Shown here one piece after another: positions 20,248-31,250 of a DNA stretch of 39,528 nt (position 1 is the first letter of the stretch; every line of letters begins with the position of its first letter). The stretch comes from Phoronis australis (taxonomy: Eukaryota; Phoronida; Phoronidae). The DNA is taken from contig NMRA01001054.1 in NCBI GenBank assembly GCA_002633005.1, positions 1-39,528 of the forward strand. Direction: 5' to 3'. A program made the position numbers and the translations under genes. Below the pieces are notes generated by a model that did not search any database, was not told the origin of the DNA, and saw only the letters and a program-made list of their open reading frames with translations.

Positions 20248-21325
20248 CAGAAAATATGGTTTCACGAAACTTATGAGCCAAGTTCATGTGACGAAATCGA
20301 GAAAGGTTATAAATTATCTTAAGAAAAACTCCAGAGATATGTTAAGTGCCAGAAACTTACCAGATGCGTGGAAATTTCCATGTGGAGAATTTCTCGCTTA
20401 CACTGTTTACCGCTCTGAGTCCCTAAGCCCCAGACATTTTTTACCACCTCTATTCATCACGCCCTTTGTATTGATGTAGATCTGAGCTAATGAAGTGGAA
20501 AGGTAATCGCTAGCACTACTTTCTTAACAATGGTGGTTGTTATTACACCCAAATTGTTTTTCTCTGGTGTTTGCACAGAGTTAAAGTCTGCAATATGGAG
20601 AGCAGTTTTAAGTTGGTACATTTTAAATTCTACATAAAGACTAAAAAGTTGATTTGCGTTGATCTTGACAAAGGGCCACTTCCCAAAGGAACGTTGGTTT
20701 TAAATATGGGTTTCATACGTGTTTTCATTACTTTATTTTAATACTCCTGTCTACTTGCTTTTTTTCTTGCCGGTTAAGGTTGCTATCTTTTTATTTTGTG
20801 TTTAACCGAAGCACCAAAACAACTTAGAAGTCAGTTAATTATGAACCCATCCCTAATTTTTGCAGATTACAGGTACATGTCACAGCAAACAAAGCTACAC
20901 GTGCCACTAGTTCAATTTTAATTTTTATTAGAACTAAAATCATAAAATATACAAATGTGCAAATATGGTGATTGCCAAACTGAAGATTTGGAGCCTCTAC
21001 ACAATTCTGGTTGCAGTGACTACATAACTATTCTAGCATTTCCTCAGTCATAAAAAAATGAAATCACAGGTCTTGCCCACCGACCAACCTCGTCCACTGC
21101 TTGCACTCTCTCGTTGATTACAAAGCTAGCCATCTTAGTTGTCTTTACAGGTATTCAAGCTAACTATCGAAATTGACGCATTTCTGCGAATATCTGTTTT
21201 CCGGTTGGTGTACTACCCCTGGAGTAGAGTAGTTCGGAATGCACCGGGCAATAAGCGATGTTTTAAAAAATATTGACATCTAATTTAGTCACAGTGTGTT
21301 GTTCATAGATGTTTCAATGTAGCTT
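20248..21325. other. intergenic, no gene seen
   Basis: AT-rich sequence between the inverted repeat and the target duplication of the P-like element. The plus-strand ORF at 20219-20479 has no recognisable domain. Confidence 0.5.
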
Positions 21326-21333
21326 GGTTGTAT
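21326..21333. repeat. target-site duplication, left copy (GGTTGTAT)
   Basis: GGTTGTAT directly precedes the left terminal inverted repeat and recurs at 24857-24864 directly after the right one. One G is shared with the terminus, so the duplication is 7 or 8 bp. P and hAT elements make 8-bp duplications. Confidence 0.8.
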
Positions 21334-21364
21334 CAAGGAGTGTAGTAGAGTAGGAGAGTTCACT
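21334..21364. repeat. left terminal inverted repeat of the P-like element
   Basis: 31 bp, one mismatch (T for C at position 13) to the reverse complement of 24827-24857. It directly follows the GGTTGTAT duplication. Confidence 0.85.
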
Positions 21365-21442
21365 TGTGAGTTCGCTGCTACCGCTACTACTAGCGCCGCC
21401 AAGTGGTGACTATGCTACGGTCAACCAGGAAGCGCCAAAACA

Positions 21443-21539
21443 ATGGGGAAGGACGCATTTTGCATTGCGATAAATTGCATGAATTCATTCACGAAAACCC
21501 CAGACGTGTCATTTTTAGGTTTCCTAAGGATCCAGAAAG
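21443..21539 (+). pseudogene. first exon of the THAP transposase, frameshifted
   Basis: The ATG at 21443 opens MGKDAFCIAINC, giving the C-x4-C pair that starts a THAP zinc finger. At the T-run 21512-21516 the frame slips. In the next frame the sequence reads FRFPKDPER, the conserved THAP block around Phe-Pro. One T more or two fewer would restore a single frame, so this may be a homopolymer sequencing error or a real lesion. The donor AAAG/GTAAGG is at 21540, and the codon split across the intron gives Arg with the exon at 22179. Confidence 0.7.
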
Positions 21540-22178
21540 GTAAGGATTATCTGTTAATCAATAATATGATACATTGTCTTTCATTTTGTGTGTTGTGTTC
21601 ACGGTTGTTAGACAAGTCGATCGCATTCCCGTTGCCTACTGTGCAGCCGGGCTGCCGGCGGAATGACTATGATTAACGTACGATGTGATCGTCAGCTTTT
21701 TTGATACTTGCAGTTCATGAATTCCAAATCAAAATGTCACCCGAACGATGGTAGGGATAATTTTAAGAAAACATACCCATGGCCATGGGTAATATGACTC
21801 GGGTGACACGTCACAATCACAGGCAGCCACAAGGCCTCAAAGACTGTCATGAGTCAAGTTAGAGAATCTGTGGGTCTCGGTCAAAAGGTGAAAAAATCGA
21901 CATAATTTTAGTGTGCCAGTTGGACCAATTAAGTTAAGCAGTGCATCATCGAAAACTTAATTCTAGGTGCCAATGATGCTGGGGCGCGGCCCTTAAAATA
22001 TCCGTGGATCGACGTTTGAGTCCTATTTTTTCAGTTGACATCAAGACGCTTTTGTCTCTATTACAATCACAGTACGACAGGAATTCGGTAGTGTAGTGTA
22101 GTTTAGTGTAGGCTACCAGTCCTCTGTGAACCTAGTGAGTATGAGGTTTTTTCCTGAGTCTCTCATTGTTCTGTTCAG

Positions 22179-22466
22179 GTGCAAGCGCTGGGAGCCGACC
22201 TTATGAATAGAGATGCAGCCTACATGTACATGTACTTGTCCAACAACTGCAAGTTATGCTGTCATCACTTCGAGGAGTCCATTTTCATGAATGAAGAACA
22301 AGATGGTATTGAATGCAGCGCCCGAGCAATACTTGATGTCCCGAATCCACCAAAAATGAAGATGCCAAAAACTTCTCCGGAATTTATATTACAGCTCTGG
22401 AATAGGCTTTTTTGCATTTCTGATTATCCTCTCACAAAGCTAGTACTGGAACATATTTACGTGTAG
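22179..22466 (+). pseudogene. second exon of the THAP transposase, frameshifted
   Basis: The acceptor TTCTGTTCAG precedes 22179. The join to exon 1 gives PER-CKRWE, the Trp region of the THAP domain. A second slip within GGGAGCCGACC (about 22190-22200) moves the frame to MNRDAAYMYMYLSNN, followed by KLCCHHFEES, the C-x2-H-F that completes the C2CH finger, and later DVPNPP, near where THAP domains end. The frame stops at 22464-22466. Together with exon 1 this gives a whole THAP domain with two single-base-type breaks. Confidence 0.7.
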
Positions 22467-22504
22467 AAAGGACAATTAGTCAAAATATGGTTTTCTTATT
22501 TTAC

Positions 22505-22603
22505 TAAGGTTGATCATATTGAAACATTTTATGAATGGTTATCCTGTGACTTGGAGAGAGCCAAAGTGAAAGTGATTGATCTTTCAGAGTCTGAATGGTA
22601 GGC
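22505..22603 (+). pseudogene. possible further exon of the THAP protein
   Basis: After TTTTACTAAG the sequence reads VDHIETFYEWLSCDLERAK and continues acidic and charged to a TAG near 22603. It fits a coding remnant just before the LINE insertion, but I recognise no domain and the acceptor is only fair. Confidence 0.3.
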
Positions 22604-22639
22604 TGAAATTCTGTTACACCCAAGCTATCCGTATCGTTT

Positions 22640-23373
22640 TGCTTCACCTCTGTGTTTGGGGGGGCATACCAGTGACACACTTGTCAGCAAAGTCCAAGTA
22701 ATCCAAAATAGAGCCACTAGGGCTATCCTGGGTACTAGAATTAGGGACACTAGGGTTGATGACTTGTATTCTAAGCTGGGATTTATGAAAGTAAAACAAA
22801 GAAATAAATATCTCTCTGCCTGTTGTATGTACAGATGTATCAATGGCTTGGCTCCAGCATATCTCAGCAGTAAATTCAATAGCAGTAAGGCTGTATATTC
22901 TACACGCTCTTCTGTTGCTGGAAATGTTTCTTCTAAAAAAATAAAACTGAGACGGGCAAGAGATCTTTTATCTATGCAGCTGTTATAATATGGAATTCTC
23001 TTAGCCCAGAAATTAAACGGTCCAATTCATTTACTACTTTCAAAGCAAATATTAAATGTGGCTGTAATTTACCTAACCTTTTTATACCCTGCCTGTCTTA
23101 ATCATGTCATTTTTTCATTGTCGTAAATACTCTCACTGTCTAGAGTCATCTCTTTATTCATTTCGTCTGTCTTGGTTAAATTTTTACCATTCTTCGTCAT
23201 TTATTTATTGTCTTAATTCTCAACCTGTTTTAATTGTATCTGTGTTACGTATGTTTCATTGTTGTTTAATGACTTCATTGTATTATATTATTACTGTTTT
23301 TTTTGTTGAGGGCCCTCTTTGAAAGCAGTGCTATCACTGAAGAGGCCACTGACCCTCATTTTAAATATCATTA

Positions 23374-23404
<31 letters not shown>

Positions 23405-23406
23405 AA
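22640..23406 (+). mobile_element. 5'-truncated LINE (family 2) with ATAA-repeat tail, inserted in the P-like element
   Basis: The ORF reads SKVQVIQNRATRAILGTR, then LYSKLGFMKVKQRNKYLSAC, then CINGLAPAYL, typical of the C-terminal end of a non-LTR reverse-transcriptase ORF. A frame slip occurs near 22960, where RSFIYAAVIIWNSLSPEIKR continues in the next frame to a stop near 23100. A 3' UTR follows, ending in GAAAGCAGTGCTATCACTGA, CCTCATTTTAAATATCA and an ATAA microsatellite tail (about 23371-23406). It differs from the LINE at 16.5-19 kb. A second copy of this 3' end is at 36752-37240. Confidence 0.8.
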
Positions 23407-24826
23407 AATAGAGAGTGACAAGGTTGGTCAGATTTTCTTGTTGTATTGGTGTATGTGTTACCTATTTTGTACGTTTATGGAGATTGTGATTAATTTAAGC
23501 CCCATTTGTGGCTAGGTAACAGATATAATCTTGTGGTCTGGCTTTAACTGACCTGAAATATTTACTGTTATTGATAATAAGAACAGTGGGTTTATAAAAT
23601 AAAATTTTGGTTTTATAATCCAAGTCTTTTTATTCAGTTTTGTATGAAGCTATGTGGGTAGTGAATATTTTGATTGCTGTTCAGTACCTCTTAATTTTTT
23701 GTCATGACATTTTGAGCTTGGACTAGTTATGAGTGATGACATACTCAATGTTACTACGTTTTTTTAAGTTGTGAGCTATTCTGCAGATTAGGAGCTGACT
23801 TGTAACTGTTGGTGATTATAGTGGGGAATGGGATCGAGTATACCCTATACTGACATGTCTAAGAAATAATGGAATGTTTTAAAATTATATGACGATTTTG
23901 TGGTAGTGATGATATGCCTTGCTTTCTTCTTCTTACTTGTGTAACACCCACCACACAACTGCCTGCAGCATGCGCCCACCCAGCCTTTCAATTTGGGGGG
24001 CTCGAATTCCCGGCGTTGTGGACCTTTTGCTAATATAAGAGCGGGAGCACCACTGTGAATTGCGCGTTTAGCTTGTTTAGTGAACTTTTGTCCCATTTTC
24101 TCCTACTTTTTGTCTCTCTGGGGCGGACCTTTTTGCCCACTTCGCCAAAGGGGGGGCTCGTTCGAGCCCTCCGAGCCCCCCTGGGTGCGCGCATGTGCAT
24201 TGCTAGTATCCTGGTGCATTGAATAGGAGCACATGCAGAATTTCTTGGTGGAGATGAAAACAGCTGTGAGCTGGGAGCAACATGTTTGTCAATTGTCAGG
24301 GGGGCAACCAAAATTTATGACGATGGGAGGGACTCAAGACCCATGTGGCATACCCCATTGGTTTTTACTTGTTTAGCACTCCTCCCATGTAACCCCCCCC
24401 CCTGGGAGGAGGTCAATACCCATTTGGCGCCCACCAACCCTCAGGAGCAATCATTCAAATTATGTAGTCCATGGAGGTATGAACTGTTATAAGGAACGAT
24501 AATTTGCCTTGTTAAGAACTCAAACATGAAACAAAACCAGGATTTTGAAGTAAGCTTCAAGAGAATAAAAACAAAATACACTTATACATGTATATTGATA
24601 AAAATACACATTTTCGTTCTCATTTGATTATAAGTGAATGTTAGTTAACGTATTCTACCCATTTTCAATCACAAATTAATGCTATTGCACGTTGAACGTC
24701 ATTAAAGTATGAATTTTTCAGTGTTTACATTGTTCGGACAGCGCTCCTAAGTAAGTGTTGATTATTCACCGCTTGGGGCGCTAGTGTTTCGACCGGTTAC
24801 CATTGCAGCGAATGGCAAAATGGCGT
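23407..24826. other. right part of the P-like element, no coding sequence recognised
   Basis: Mostly AT-rich, with poly(A)-like AATAAA near 23600. A G/C-run-rich stretch at about 23990-24420 (GGGGGGCTCGAATTCCCGG, CCCCCCTGGG) resembles the ends of other transposons and may be a further nested insertion. No transposase catalytic region was recognised. Confidence 0.4.
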
Positions 24827-24857
24827 AGTGAACTCTCCTACTCTGCTACACTCCTTG
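24827..24857. repeat. right terminal inverted repeat of the P-like element
   Basis: Reverse complement of 21334-21364 with one mismatch; followed directly by GTTGTAT (24858-24864). Confidence 0.85.
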
Positions 24858-24864
24858 GTTGTAT
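24857..24864. repeat. target-site duplication, right copy (GGTTGTAT)
   Basis: Matches 21326-21333 exactly; the first G may belong to the terminal repeat instead. Confidence 0.8.
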
Positions 24865-25220
24865 ATGGAAAGAATAATCCGCGTGATATTGTTAACACTG
24901 AAAAGCGTCTGTAAATCACCGAGTATATACGTACAGTCGTTTATCTTTAATCGTACCCAATGTCTGTAGTTTTTAGCTTAATAGTTCATCGATTTTTAAA
25001 AATCGGTAACCAAACTTGGTGTTTTTTTCCATCTGAATACAGCTGTGGTATTTGTTTATAACTAAAACTGTTGGTTAATATATTTTGAAAATTTGCCAGT
25101 ATGTAGCCTACAGGTTATAATCGGGTAATTACACTTAATTGCGTCTTGCTCGCACCAGACAATGCGGTCATCGCAACCAAGTCCGACTCTGGCGCCGCGC
25201 CTCTTTGATCCCGGTAAAAG

Positions 25221-25274
25221 CCGCTCCGAAGGACGAGCGGTTAAAAGTCACGCATTTCTTTACAAATGCGTGAC
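25221..25274. other. two adjacent DNA hairpins
   Basis: CCGCTC (25221-25226) pairs with GAGCGG (25235-25240). Then GTCACGCATTT (25247-25257) pairs perfectly with AAATGCGTGAC (25264-25274) around a 6-base loop. They may be a transposon subterminal structure; no RNA family is recognised. Confidence 0.5.
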
Positions 25275-25319
25275 ATTCGTGTAAGCGTATTATTCACCGC
25301 ATGCACCATTTGGCTACAA

Positions 25320-25457
25320 AAACAAAAAAAATTGTCTTACATGGGATGGGGGAAGTCCCCTCCCGACCTCCCCCCGCTCGGGGCCACACGCCTCGGATTC
25401 GACCTTTGCGGGAACCCTAAGCCCCCCTTTACTGAAAACGTAGATCCGCCACTGAGC
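25320..25457 (+). mobile_element. right end of a DNA transposon (terminus ...TAGATCCGCCACTG)
   Basis: The end GTAGATCCGCCACTG is the reverse complement of CAGTGGCGGATCTAC, and the left-type end CAGTGGCGGATCTAGG occurs at 38997. The inward sequence is rich in G and C runs, as is also true at 39020-39030. A left partner for this copy was not found, so it is a fragment. The CA-GTGGCG-type end suggests a hAT-like or related cut-and-paste family. Confidence 0.5.
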
Positions 25458-27450
25458 AGCACGTCCCTGTCACTATAAATCAAGACTGCGTGTATAACCT
25501 CATGGGTGTATAAGCTGAAAAATCAATATACAATGCTGAGGATCGCCCATAACTTGAAACGCTCTCAAACAGGGATTCATGGCCTCACGTACATGTACAT
25601 GTAAGCTACGGACGCAATTAGTTTCCTAAACTTCCGTTGTGAAAAAAATTGCTTGTAATCACAGCACATACATAAACTGTTGCACAAAGGCGAGTCACAC
25701 TTTTGTTCTGAACTTCTTAGCTAATGATTTATGTCGTAACACGTGACCAGTTTTCTATGACTGCGTGACTTTAAAACTCGCTGGTTCCCTGCGTGACACC
25801 AGGTTGTAGCCAGCACGCAGGTAGTAGCATGCGCTTTATCATTGGTTGATGTAACCTCGGTAATCATTGGTTAGCTTTACAACAAAGTGAGAAAATGGCG
25901 GACTATGAACGATTTTTAGCCTTTTCATGCAAGTGGGGTACCAGCAACTATTTCGTTTCTGCACTGATGTTTAATAGCCGCGTGCTTAAAACACATACAT
26001 GTACAATAAACACGCCGTCATCTGGCCGATTTAACTAGTGTGTTATTCATACTGTATGAATACAGGACAGCAACGTAAACAAAGGTCAGCAACAGTAGAA
26101 AGATGCACTCCGAAAAGGCGCAACCACAATTTTCTTTGATTCACATTTCTTGAACACGAACTTTAAGCACCGATTTGTCTGTACAACAGACCACATTTAC
26201 ACTTCTTCCATCAATCATGCCAGTTTGTTTACAGCAAGCGCTGCCTGTTGATAATTCGACCAGCCAATCGCAAGAAACTAGGCCTACGGAACACAGGTGT
26301 GGTCTACGCTCGACTCCGTTTGACACTTACTGTACAGTATGCCTCGCTGATCATGACGATTTCAGCTTGCATCAAGCGACTTTTATTTTTGAAAGTATAT
26401 GCAACTAAAAATATGTTTGCATATTATTGAAGAATAAAATTATGAAAAAAATATGTTTGGTCATTGCATCAATTATCAAAAATTTGAAAACACTGAGAAC
26501 AAACATGCTATCTTCGTTGTCCTGGCCGACTTTATTTCTGCTAATTGCCAAATATTTTTATTCAAGAAATTTGTGTTAAAGCAACCAGAAATAGGTGACT
26601 GTGTTAAATTGTTCAGTTTTTGCTCACTACATGTACTTAGTGTTAGGGCACATTTGAGATTCAGTGTAGACAGTAGGTGCTTAGCAGGTATCATGGAGAC
26701 TATGGTTATGCATAGTTGATGATATTCAATGCATTTTGATTTATAAAACGTTTACCCAAGCGCACATGCAATATAAGTAAGCTAGTTGACGCATGACGCC
26801 CGCGAAGGGAAATGGCGACTAGTAATATGGAACACCCTCTGTTGGAGAGTTGAACACCAGAGTCGCAGAAAACTTTGGAGTTTTTGGGACCTGGGGACAA
26901 AGTGAAAGAACATGGCTTACCCTTGGGGTTGATAACTTTACTATGTATTTTGCTAAATGATAACTATAAATGTATGGAATTCACAGTAACTCAGGGTAAG
27001 TATAATTTTTTGAAATTATAAAGAGAAGCTGGGATATTGGACGTGTTCAACCCTGTCTTTGTAGTAAAGTAAGAAAAATACCCGAAATAAAACAACAAAA
27101 TCCGTCGTAATCTTGTGATTTTGCCACAAATCGCCAATTGTCATCGGTTGTCTGCCTGAAGGTCGATGAAAGATGAAATCAAAGCCGGCGATGACTTTTC
27201 CAGCTTTATAATCAAGAATCCTTGTTTGTTTATCGCAGAGGACAGCTAAATAACACTATCAACACCGCACTTGAGGCGGACTTTGTGACAAGGCGGCTGA
27301 ATGGGCATGCAATAAATAACCATCGGTTTTTTTAATGCACTCCCAAATGAAACATAGCAGGCTCTCAGGAAAAAATGAGTTTGTGACAATCATGAATCTG
27401 TGGGTATGGCATAACTCCAACTTTTTGCCAATCTAGTGGCGATCTTTCAC
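25458..27450. other. intergenic, no gene seen
   Basis: Short ORFs on both strands (for example 26141-26408 and 26453-26719) overlap each other in antisense and show no domain. ACATGTACATGTA-type palindromes occur near 25590 and 25990. No feature can be supported. Confidence 0.5.
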
Positions 27451-27453
27451 AAA

Positions 27454-27640
27454 AATAATGGTTTTGAGTAACCTTGCTCTCGCGTCCTCTTACGTGGGGA
27501 ACGCACGTGAAATGGTTTCTTTAAAGTCCTTCTTGCAAACTGCCCATGTGGTTCCAGTATCCGAAAATACTTACTACATAAATTCTTATTTTCGACACCC
27601 TTTCTTTATATTCTTTTCGCCTTTCTTGCCAAAAGCGATT
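27454..27640 (+). repeat. dispersed repeat family 3, copy a
   Basis: About 105 bp from 27520 (TTAAAGTCCTTCTTGCAAAC) match 39424-39528 at roughly 95 percent. The part before it (AATAATGGTTTTGAGT through ACGCACGTGAAATGGTTT) also resembles 29386-29460. Short plus-strand ORFs in this stretch are probably not genes. Confidence 0.75.
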
Positions 27641-29385
27641 TTTTAACAGTATTTGACCCTTCTCTCTGAGCGTATGATTACCGGTTGTCATCGGTTATTT
27701 CTGTACCCACATTTCCGGCTCATCAGTTCAGGAACTTGTCCTGAACGCCGCCATTTTTTCCTTGTAACTGAATGTGCTATGTCTTGCTCGAAAAGTCTTC
27801 ATTATTTTGTTTTATTAGTGATTTATCGTGATTCGTTTGCATATGTAGTGTATTTATAGTTAGTAGTTAGTGGTCGTTGATTTTTTTTGGAATGTTACGC
27901 GTACTTAGTATGTTAAAATAACATTGGTGTTTAGTTCCTTACGTAGGCGGGTCGAACGTAGGAACCAATATGGGTCCAACCTATTTTTTTCGGTTTTATT
28001 TTTTCCTCGTTTTGAAAAAGTACTTTGCTATCATCGGAAAGATAGTACATTCTACTCAGTAAAAATCGAAAAAGTATCAAAATCGGGGCAAGCACTGTAA
28101 AGTTATTGCAAGTTTTGTGGCGAAATTTGGGTCACTTTGTTTGGATCGCGTCGGCCATATTGGAGGACAGCGGGATGAGTTACGAGTTTAAAACTTTGTG
28201 TAAATTGTTTTCGCCAACAAATTACGGTGAAATTTTGTTAGACATATCTTTACTTAACATTGTGACCGATTTAGCAGTGTTCACCAAATTTCACCCTCGC
28301 AGTTGTTACTCATTAAGTGATAAATGTGCTCACAATTCCCGTTGGACTTCGTCTCATTTCTGGCGGCACCTACAATGTCGAATTTTGCTGAACTGAAAGA
28401 CGTGTTCAATCGGCTACTTTGTAATTTGTGAAGATTTAACGTTGACACATTTTGACAAACGTTGCTACAAAAAAGAAACTTTGTTCAATTTTCGTGTTTT
28501 TGTGTTTGTGGCCAGCGACCAGTTAGGCCTAAGGGTAGTCTTGGCGCAAAGCTGTATAGGCCTACAAGCTGTATTTTGACTATAGTCTTCACTGGTAGCT
28601 GGTGACTGAGGCTAACTAAGGTCTGCCGCGGCAGTGTGACACAGGACTCACCAGCCCGTAATTTCATGCAAGTGTCTGAAACTACCCTTGAATACACTGT
28701 ATATGCAGCATTTATCATTTGACCATTTTACTTCGACAAAACAGCTTGCAACCGCATGCATTTACCGTTCGCCAGTGTCTGGTCTCGATCCGCACCAGGT
28801 CCGATAGGCTGCGGTCCCGAGTCTGGCAAAACAATTTCTGTCAAAATTTATTCGCCACATTTCTTCAGCAAATTCCATAAAATTGTCCGTAGTTTGATTT
28901 TATCAAAATTAAGGCGCGTTGTCGATTTTTTATCCCCGTTTGCTGGCTGGTAACAGTACAGGCACTGCTCCAGTCGCACTGACGGCGTTTTCTCGGCCTG
29001 GGTTCCTGAATGAATTGTACTTCCGGGTTCGCGGTGTTTCTTCGGGTGCGAATCGTGAGTGGCGCGTTCATTTAAACTGTTTTCGAGTACGGATCGTGTA
29101 TTAGTTATGGGGTATGTACTTCTTGGATCCTTATAACATCTTCTAACCATGTATTAAGGGTTAACAACGCGTGAGAGAAGGACTTTAAACTAAGTATTTA
29201 CATATTCAAAATAGTGGGCAAAGCGTGAACTCGAAAACGCCGGCACTTTACAATGTATTCAAAAATTTATTGAGCACAGGAGTTTCGCAGGAAGGAATAC
29301 AAGTTTGTGGTAATCCTGAATATGTTAGTAATGACAGGATTCCAAATTCTTAACCGTCTACTGAAGATCTAATTAATTTAAAAAA
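27641..29385. other. intergenic, possibly part of a larger family-3 element
   Basis: No domain was recognised in ORFs at 28106-28396, 28485-28718, 28756-28953 or 28848-29150. TTTAAAGTCCTTCT at 27520 reappears inverted near 29180 (AGAAGGACTTTAAA), which might mark two ends of one element, but the match is short. Confidence 0.35.
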
Positions 29386-29460
29386 ATAATGGTCTTAAGT
29401 TCCCGTGCACGTACATAGGAAATGCACGCGAAATAGTTTGTTTAAGGCTCGATTTCGGAT
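29386..29460 (+). repeat. dispersed repeat family 3, copy b (diverged)
   Basis: AATAATGGTCTTAAGT, then AATGCACGCGAAATAGTTT resembles the first part of 27454-27640. It stops matching where the other two copies continue with AAAGTCCTTC. Confidence 0.55.
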
Positions 29461-30529
29461 GTACATGTAGGCCCACATTGGTTTTGTCCTTTTTGGACAC
29501 CATTTTTTCAGTCATTAAGAAATTTCAGATATAAACAGTTATAAGTTAGTGTAATTCAATGTACTCTAGTTATAAAGCGCGCTGCTTGTTATAAACATAA
29601 GTAACAATTGTATTTTCAATAAAATGTGGTCCATGAAAAGCAGGTCTAGTTTGAAAGAAAACGGGTGAGTCTAAATGTACAAGCGTGTATGCGAAATTAA
29701 TGAATGTGCCTATGTATGGGTCATTACCTGGTCTTACATGTATGTACATGTTAAACGCAGGCGCTTGAGCCAATACGCAAACCACTTGGGTAAAGAGAGG
29801 CCGCAAAGATACATGTATCATTTCGGATATAGGACCACTGGTCGAAAGGCGCGGCAATACTGTATAATTGTGCACAATTTCCAGGCTTTAAATGCCATTT
29901 TTATGTTCATTGATTTTGTTATTTTTGTCATCAGACACTAAATTGCAATTCCGTTTAAAGGTGATGATCGGCTTTCCGATACGACGCCTCTTGACATATC
30001 ATGGAACTGTATGACATCATCGATATTTAGTGAAGTATCTACAATACTGTACGGGTTTAAGAGGCATGTAATTTCTGAGATAGCCAGTAAAATTTGATTT
30101 CTAACTATATCAATTTTGGGGTCACGTGACCATGTCGTGTTAGTATTTTTTACAAAAGAGGAAGGAACGTTGATACATGGTGCCAAATTACATTATTAAC
30201 AACATGACCAAATTTTTATTAAAGCAAATGATCAAAATGATCTCTCAAAAACGTGGGAAGAGTTTTTTAAACCTCATAGTCGTATTTGTTTTGGGCAACT
30301 TTTGAGGTTTTCATGAAAATCATCAAGAACCAATTATTTGATAGTCCCTCATACACAAGTGGAACTTCTGAAAAATAATTAGTAACAATATAAACAGCAC
30401 GGTATCTGAATATTTCACATCTATCTCTAGGATACGGTTGTCCGGAAGTGGCTAAGTCTGGACGTTTTCAAAGCCATCCTACAAAACTTAACGCCACTCA
30501 CAGGCGCGATATATGGATTAAGTCAGAAG
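29461..30529. other. intergenic, no feature seen
   Basis: ORFs on both strands between 29570 and 30186 overlap in antisense and show no domain. Confidence 0.5.
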
Positions 30530-30585
30530 TGTAGGGCCTCAAATCAATTTTTGCCTCGGCCCCTAAAGGTTTAGGGCCGGCCCTG
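30530..30585 (+). mobile_element. right terminus of a hAT-like transposon
   Basis: The stretch ends TTTAGGGCCGGCCCTG; read on the other strand it is CAGGGCCGGCCCTAAA, the kind of end known from many hAT elements. It is followed by GGTACCAG. No matching left end with the same 8 bases was found, so only a fragment is supported. Confidence 0.5.
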
Positions 30586-30756
30586 GGTACCAGTAGGCGG
30601 GGGGAGGGTGGTTGGTCGACTTCTGCGTAAATGTGTCTCGTAATTCGCTCTCAAATCGTAGATACACCGTTATGGTGCACGGTGTTTAGCCGTCAAACCA
30701 TTCTTCAAAAACTTCAACAAAGCGAATGTTAACCCTGTACATTCCGTAGAAGGAAT

Positions 30757-30832
30757 TAAATTTTGGTTGAGCCCACTGATTGACGTATGACCTTTGACAT
30801 AAACTTGTTCGTTACTCAGATGAGAGGTGTCT
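30757..30832 (+). repeat. dispersed repeat with a conserved core, copy c
   Basis: AAACTTGTTCGTTACTCAGA, then GAGAGGTGTCTGTTGGGTTTG aligns with the cores at 9659-9745 (plus) and 15519-15600 (minus). The minus-strand ORF 30670-30855 crosses it and is probably not a gene. Confidence 0.55.
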
Positions 30833-31104
30833 GTTGGGTTTGGAAATACCGACAATTCTTTAAGGCTCGGCGCTCAAAATAAAATGTCGTAGCATTAGCC
30901 AACTTTTCAAACACTTAACTTGGTCTAAAGCAATAAGGAATTGTCAACGCCCAGAAGCCACCTCTGAATTGACTAAGGAGGACTATTGAGAGCAATTTCT
31001 AGACGGCGAATGATATGGAATCAGATTTTCTCAAAGTCATGTAAGTTTCTTGTCATAATCGCAAAAAAATGACAAAATGACATTTTTACATACGCGCCAG
31101 TTTG

Positions 31105-31250
31105 GTGAGCAGTTACTAGACAGACACTCGGTTCATTGTGAGCGGTTAGCTAGTCAGACACTCTGCTCATTCTGAGCAGTTAGCTAGTCAGACACTCGGC
31201 TCATTGTGAGCAGTTAGCTAGTCAGACACTCAGCTCATTGTGAGCATTTC
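31105..31250. repeat. 34-bp minisatellite, about 4.3 copies
   Basis: Units begin at 31105, 31138, 31172 and 31206, with a partial unit at 31240. Each reads GTGAGCAGTTAGCTAGTCAG followed by ACACTCGGCTCATT with a few changes; the first unit is 33 bp. Confidence 0.95.

Larger units (their letters stand above)
21334..24857 (+). mobile_element. P-element-like DNA transposon with THAP domain, defective
   Basis: The ends are inverted repeats: 21334-21364 and the complement of 24827-24857 agree at 30 of 31 positions (CAAGGAGTGTAG, then AGAGTAGGAGAGTTCACT). A second, subterminal inverted pair lies at 21389-21409 and 24766-24785 (ACTAGCGCC, CCAAG-GGTGA). The target duplication GGTTGTAT flanks both ends. 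The P superfamily is known for 8-bp duplications, terminal plus subterminal inverted repeats, and transposases with an N-terminal THAP domain. A THAP reading frame starts about 110 bp inside the left end. It is frameshifted, the transposase core is not visible, and a LINE has inserted at about 22640-23406. A hAT element with a captured THAP is the main alternative. Confidence 0.75.

Noticed and set aside
31105-31250. CRISPR-like array
   Set aside because: Units are directly adjacent with no unique spacers; it is a 34-bp minisatellite in a eukaryotic genome.
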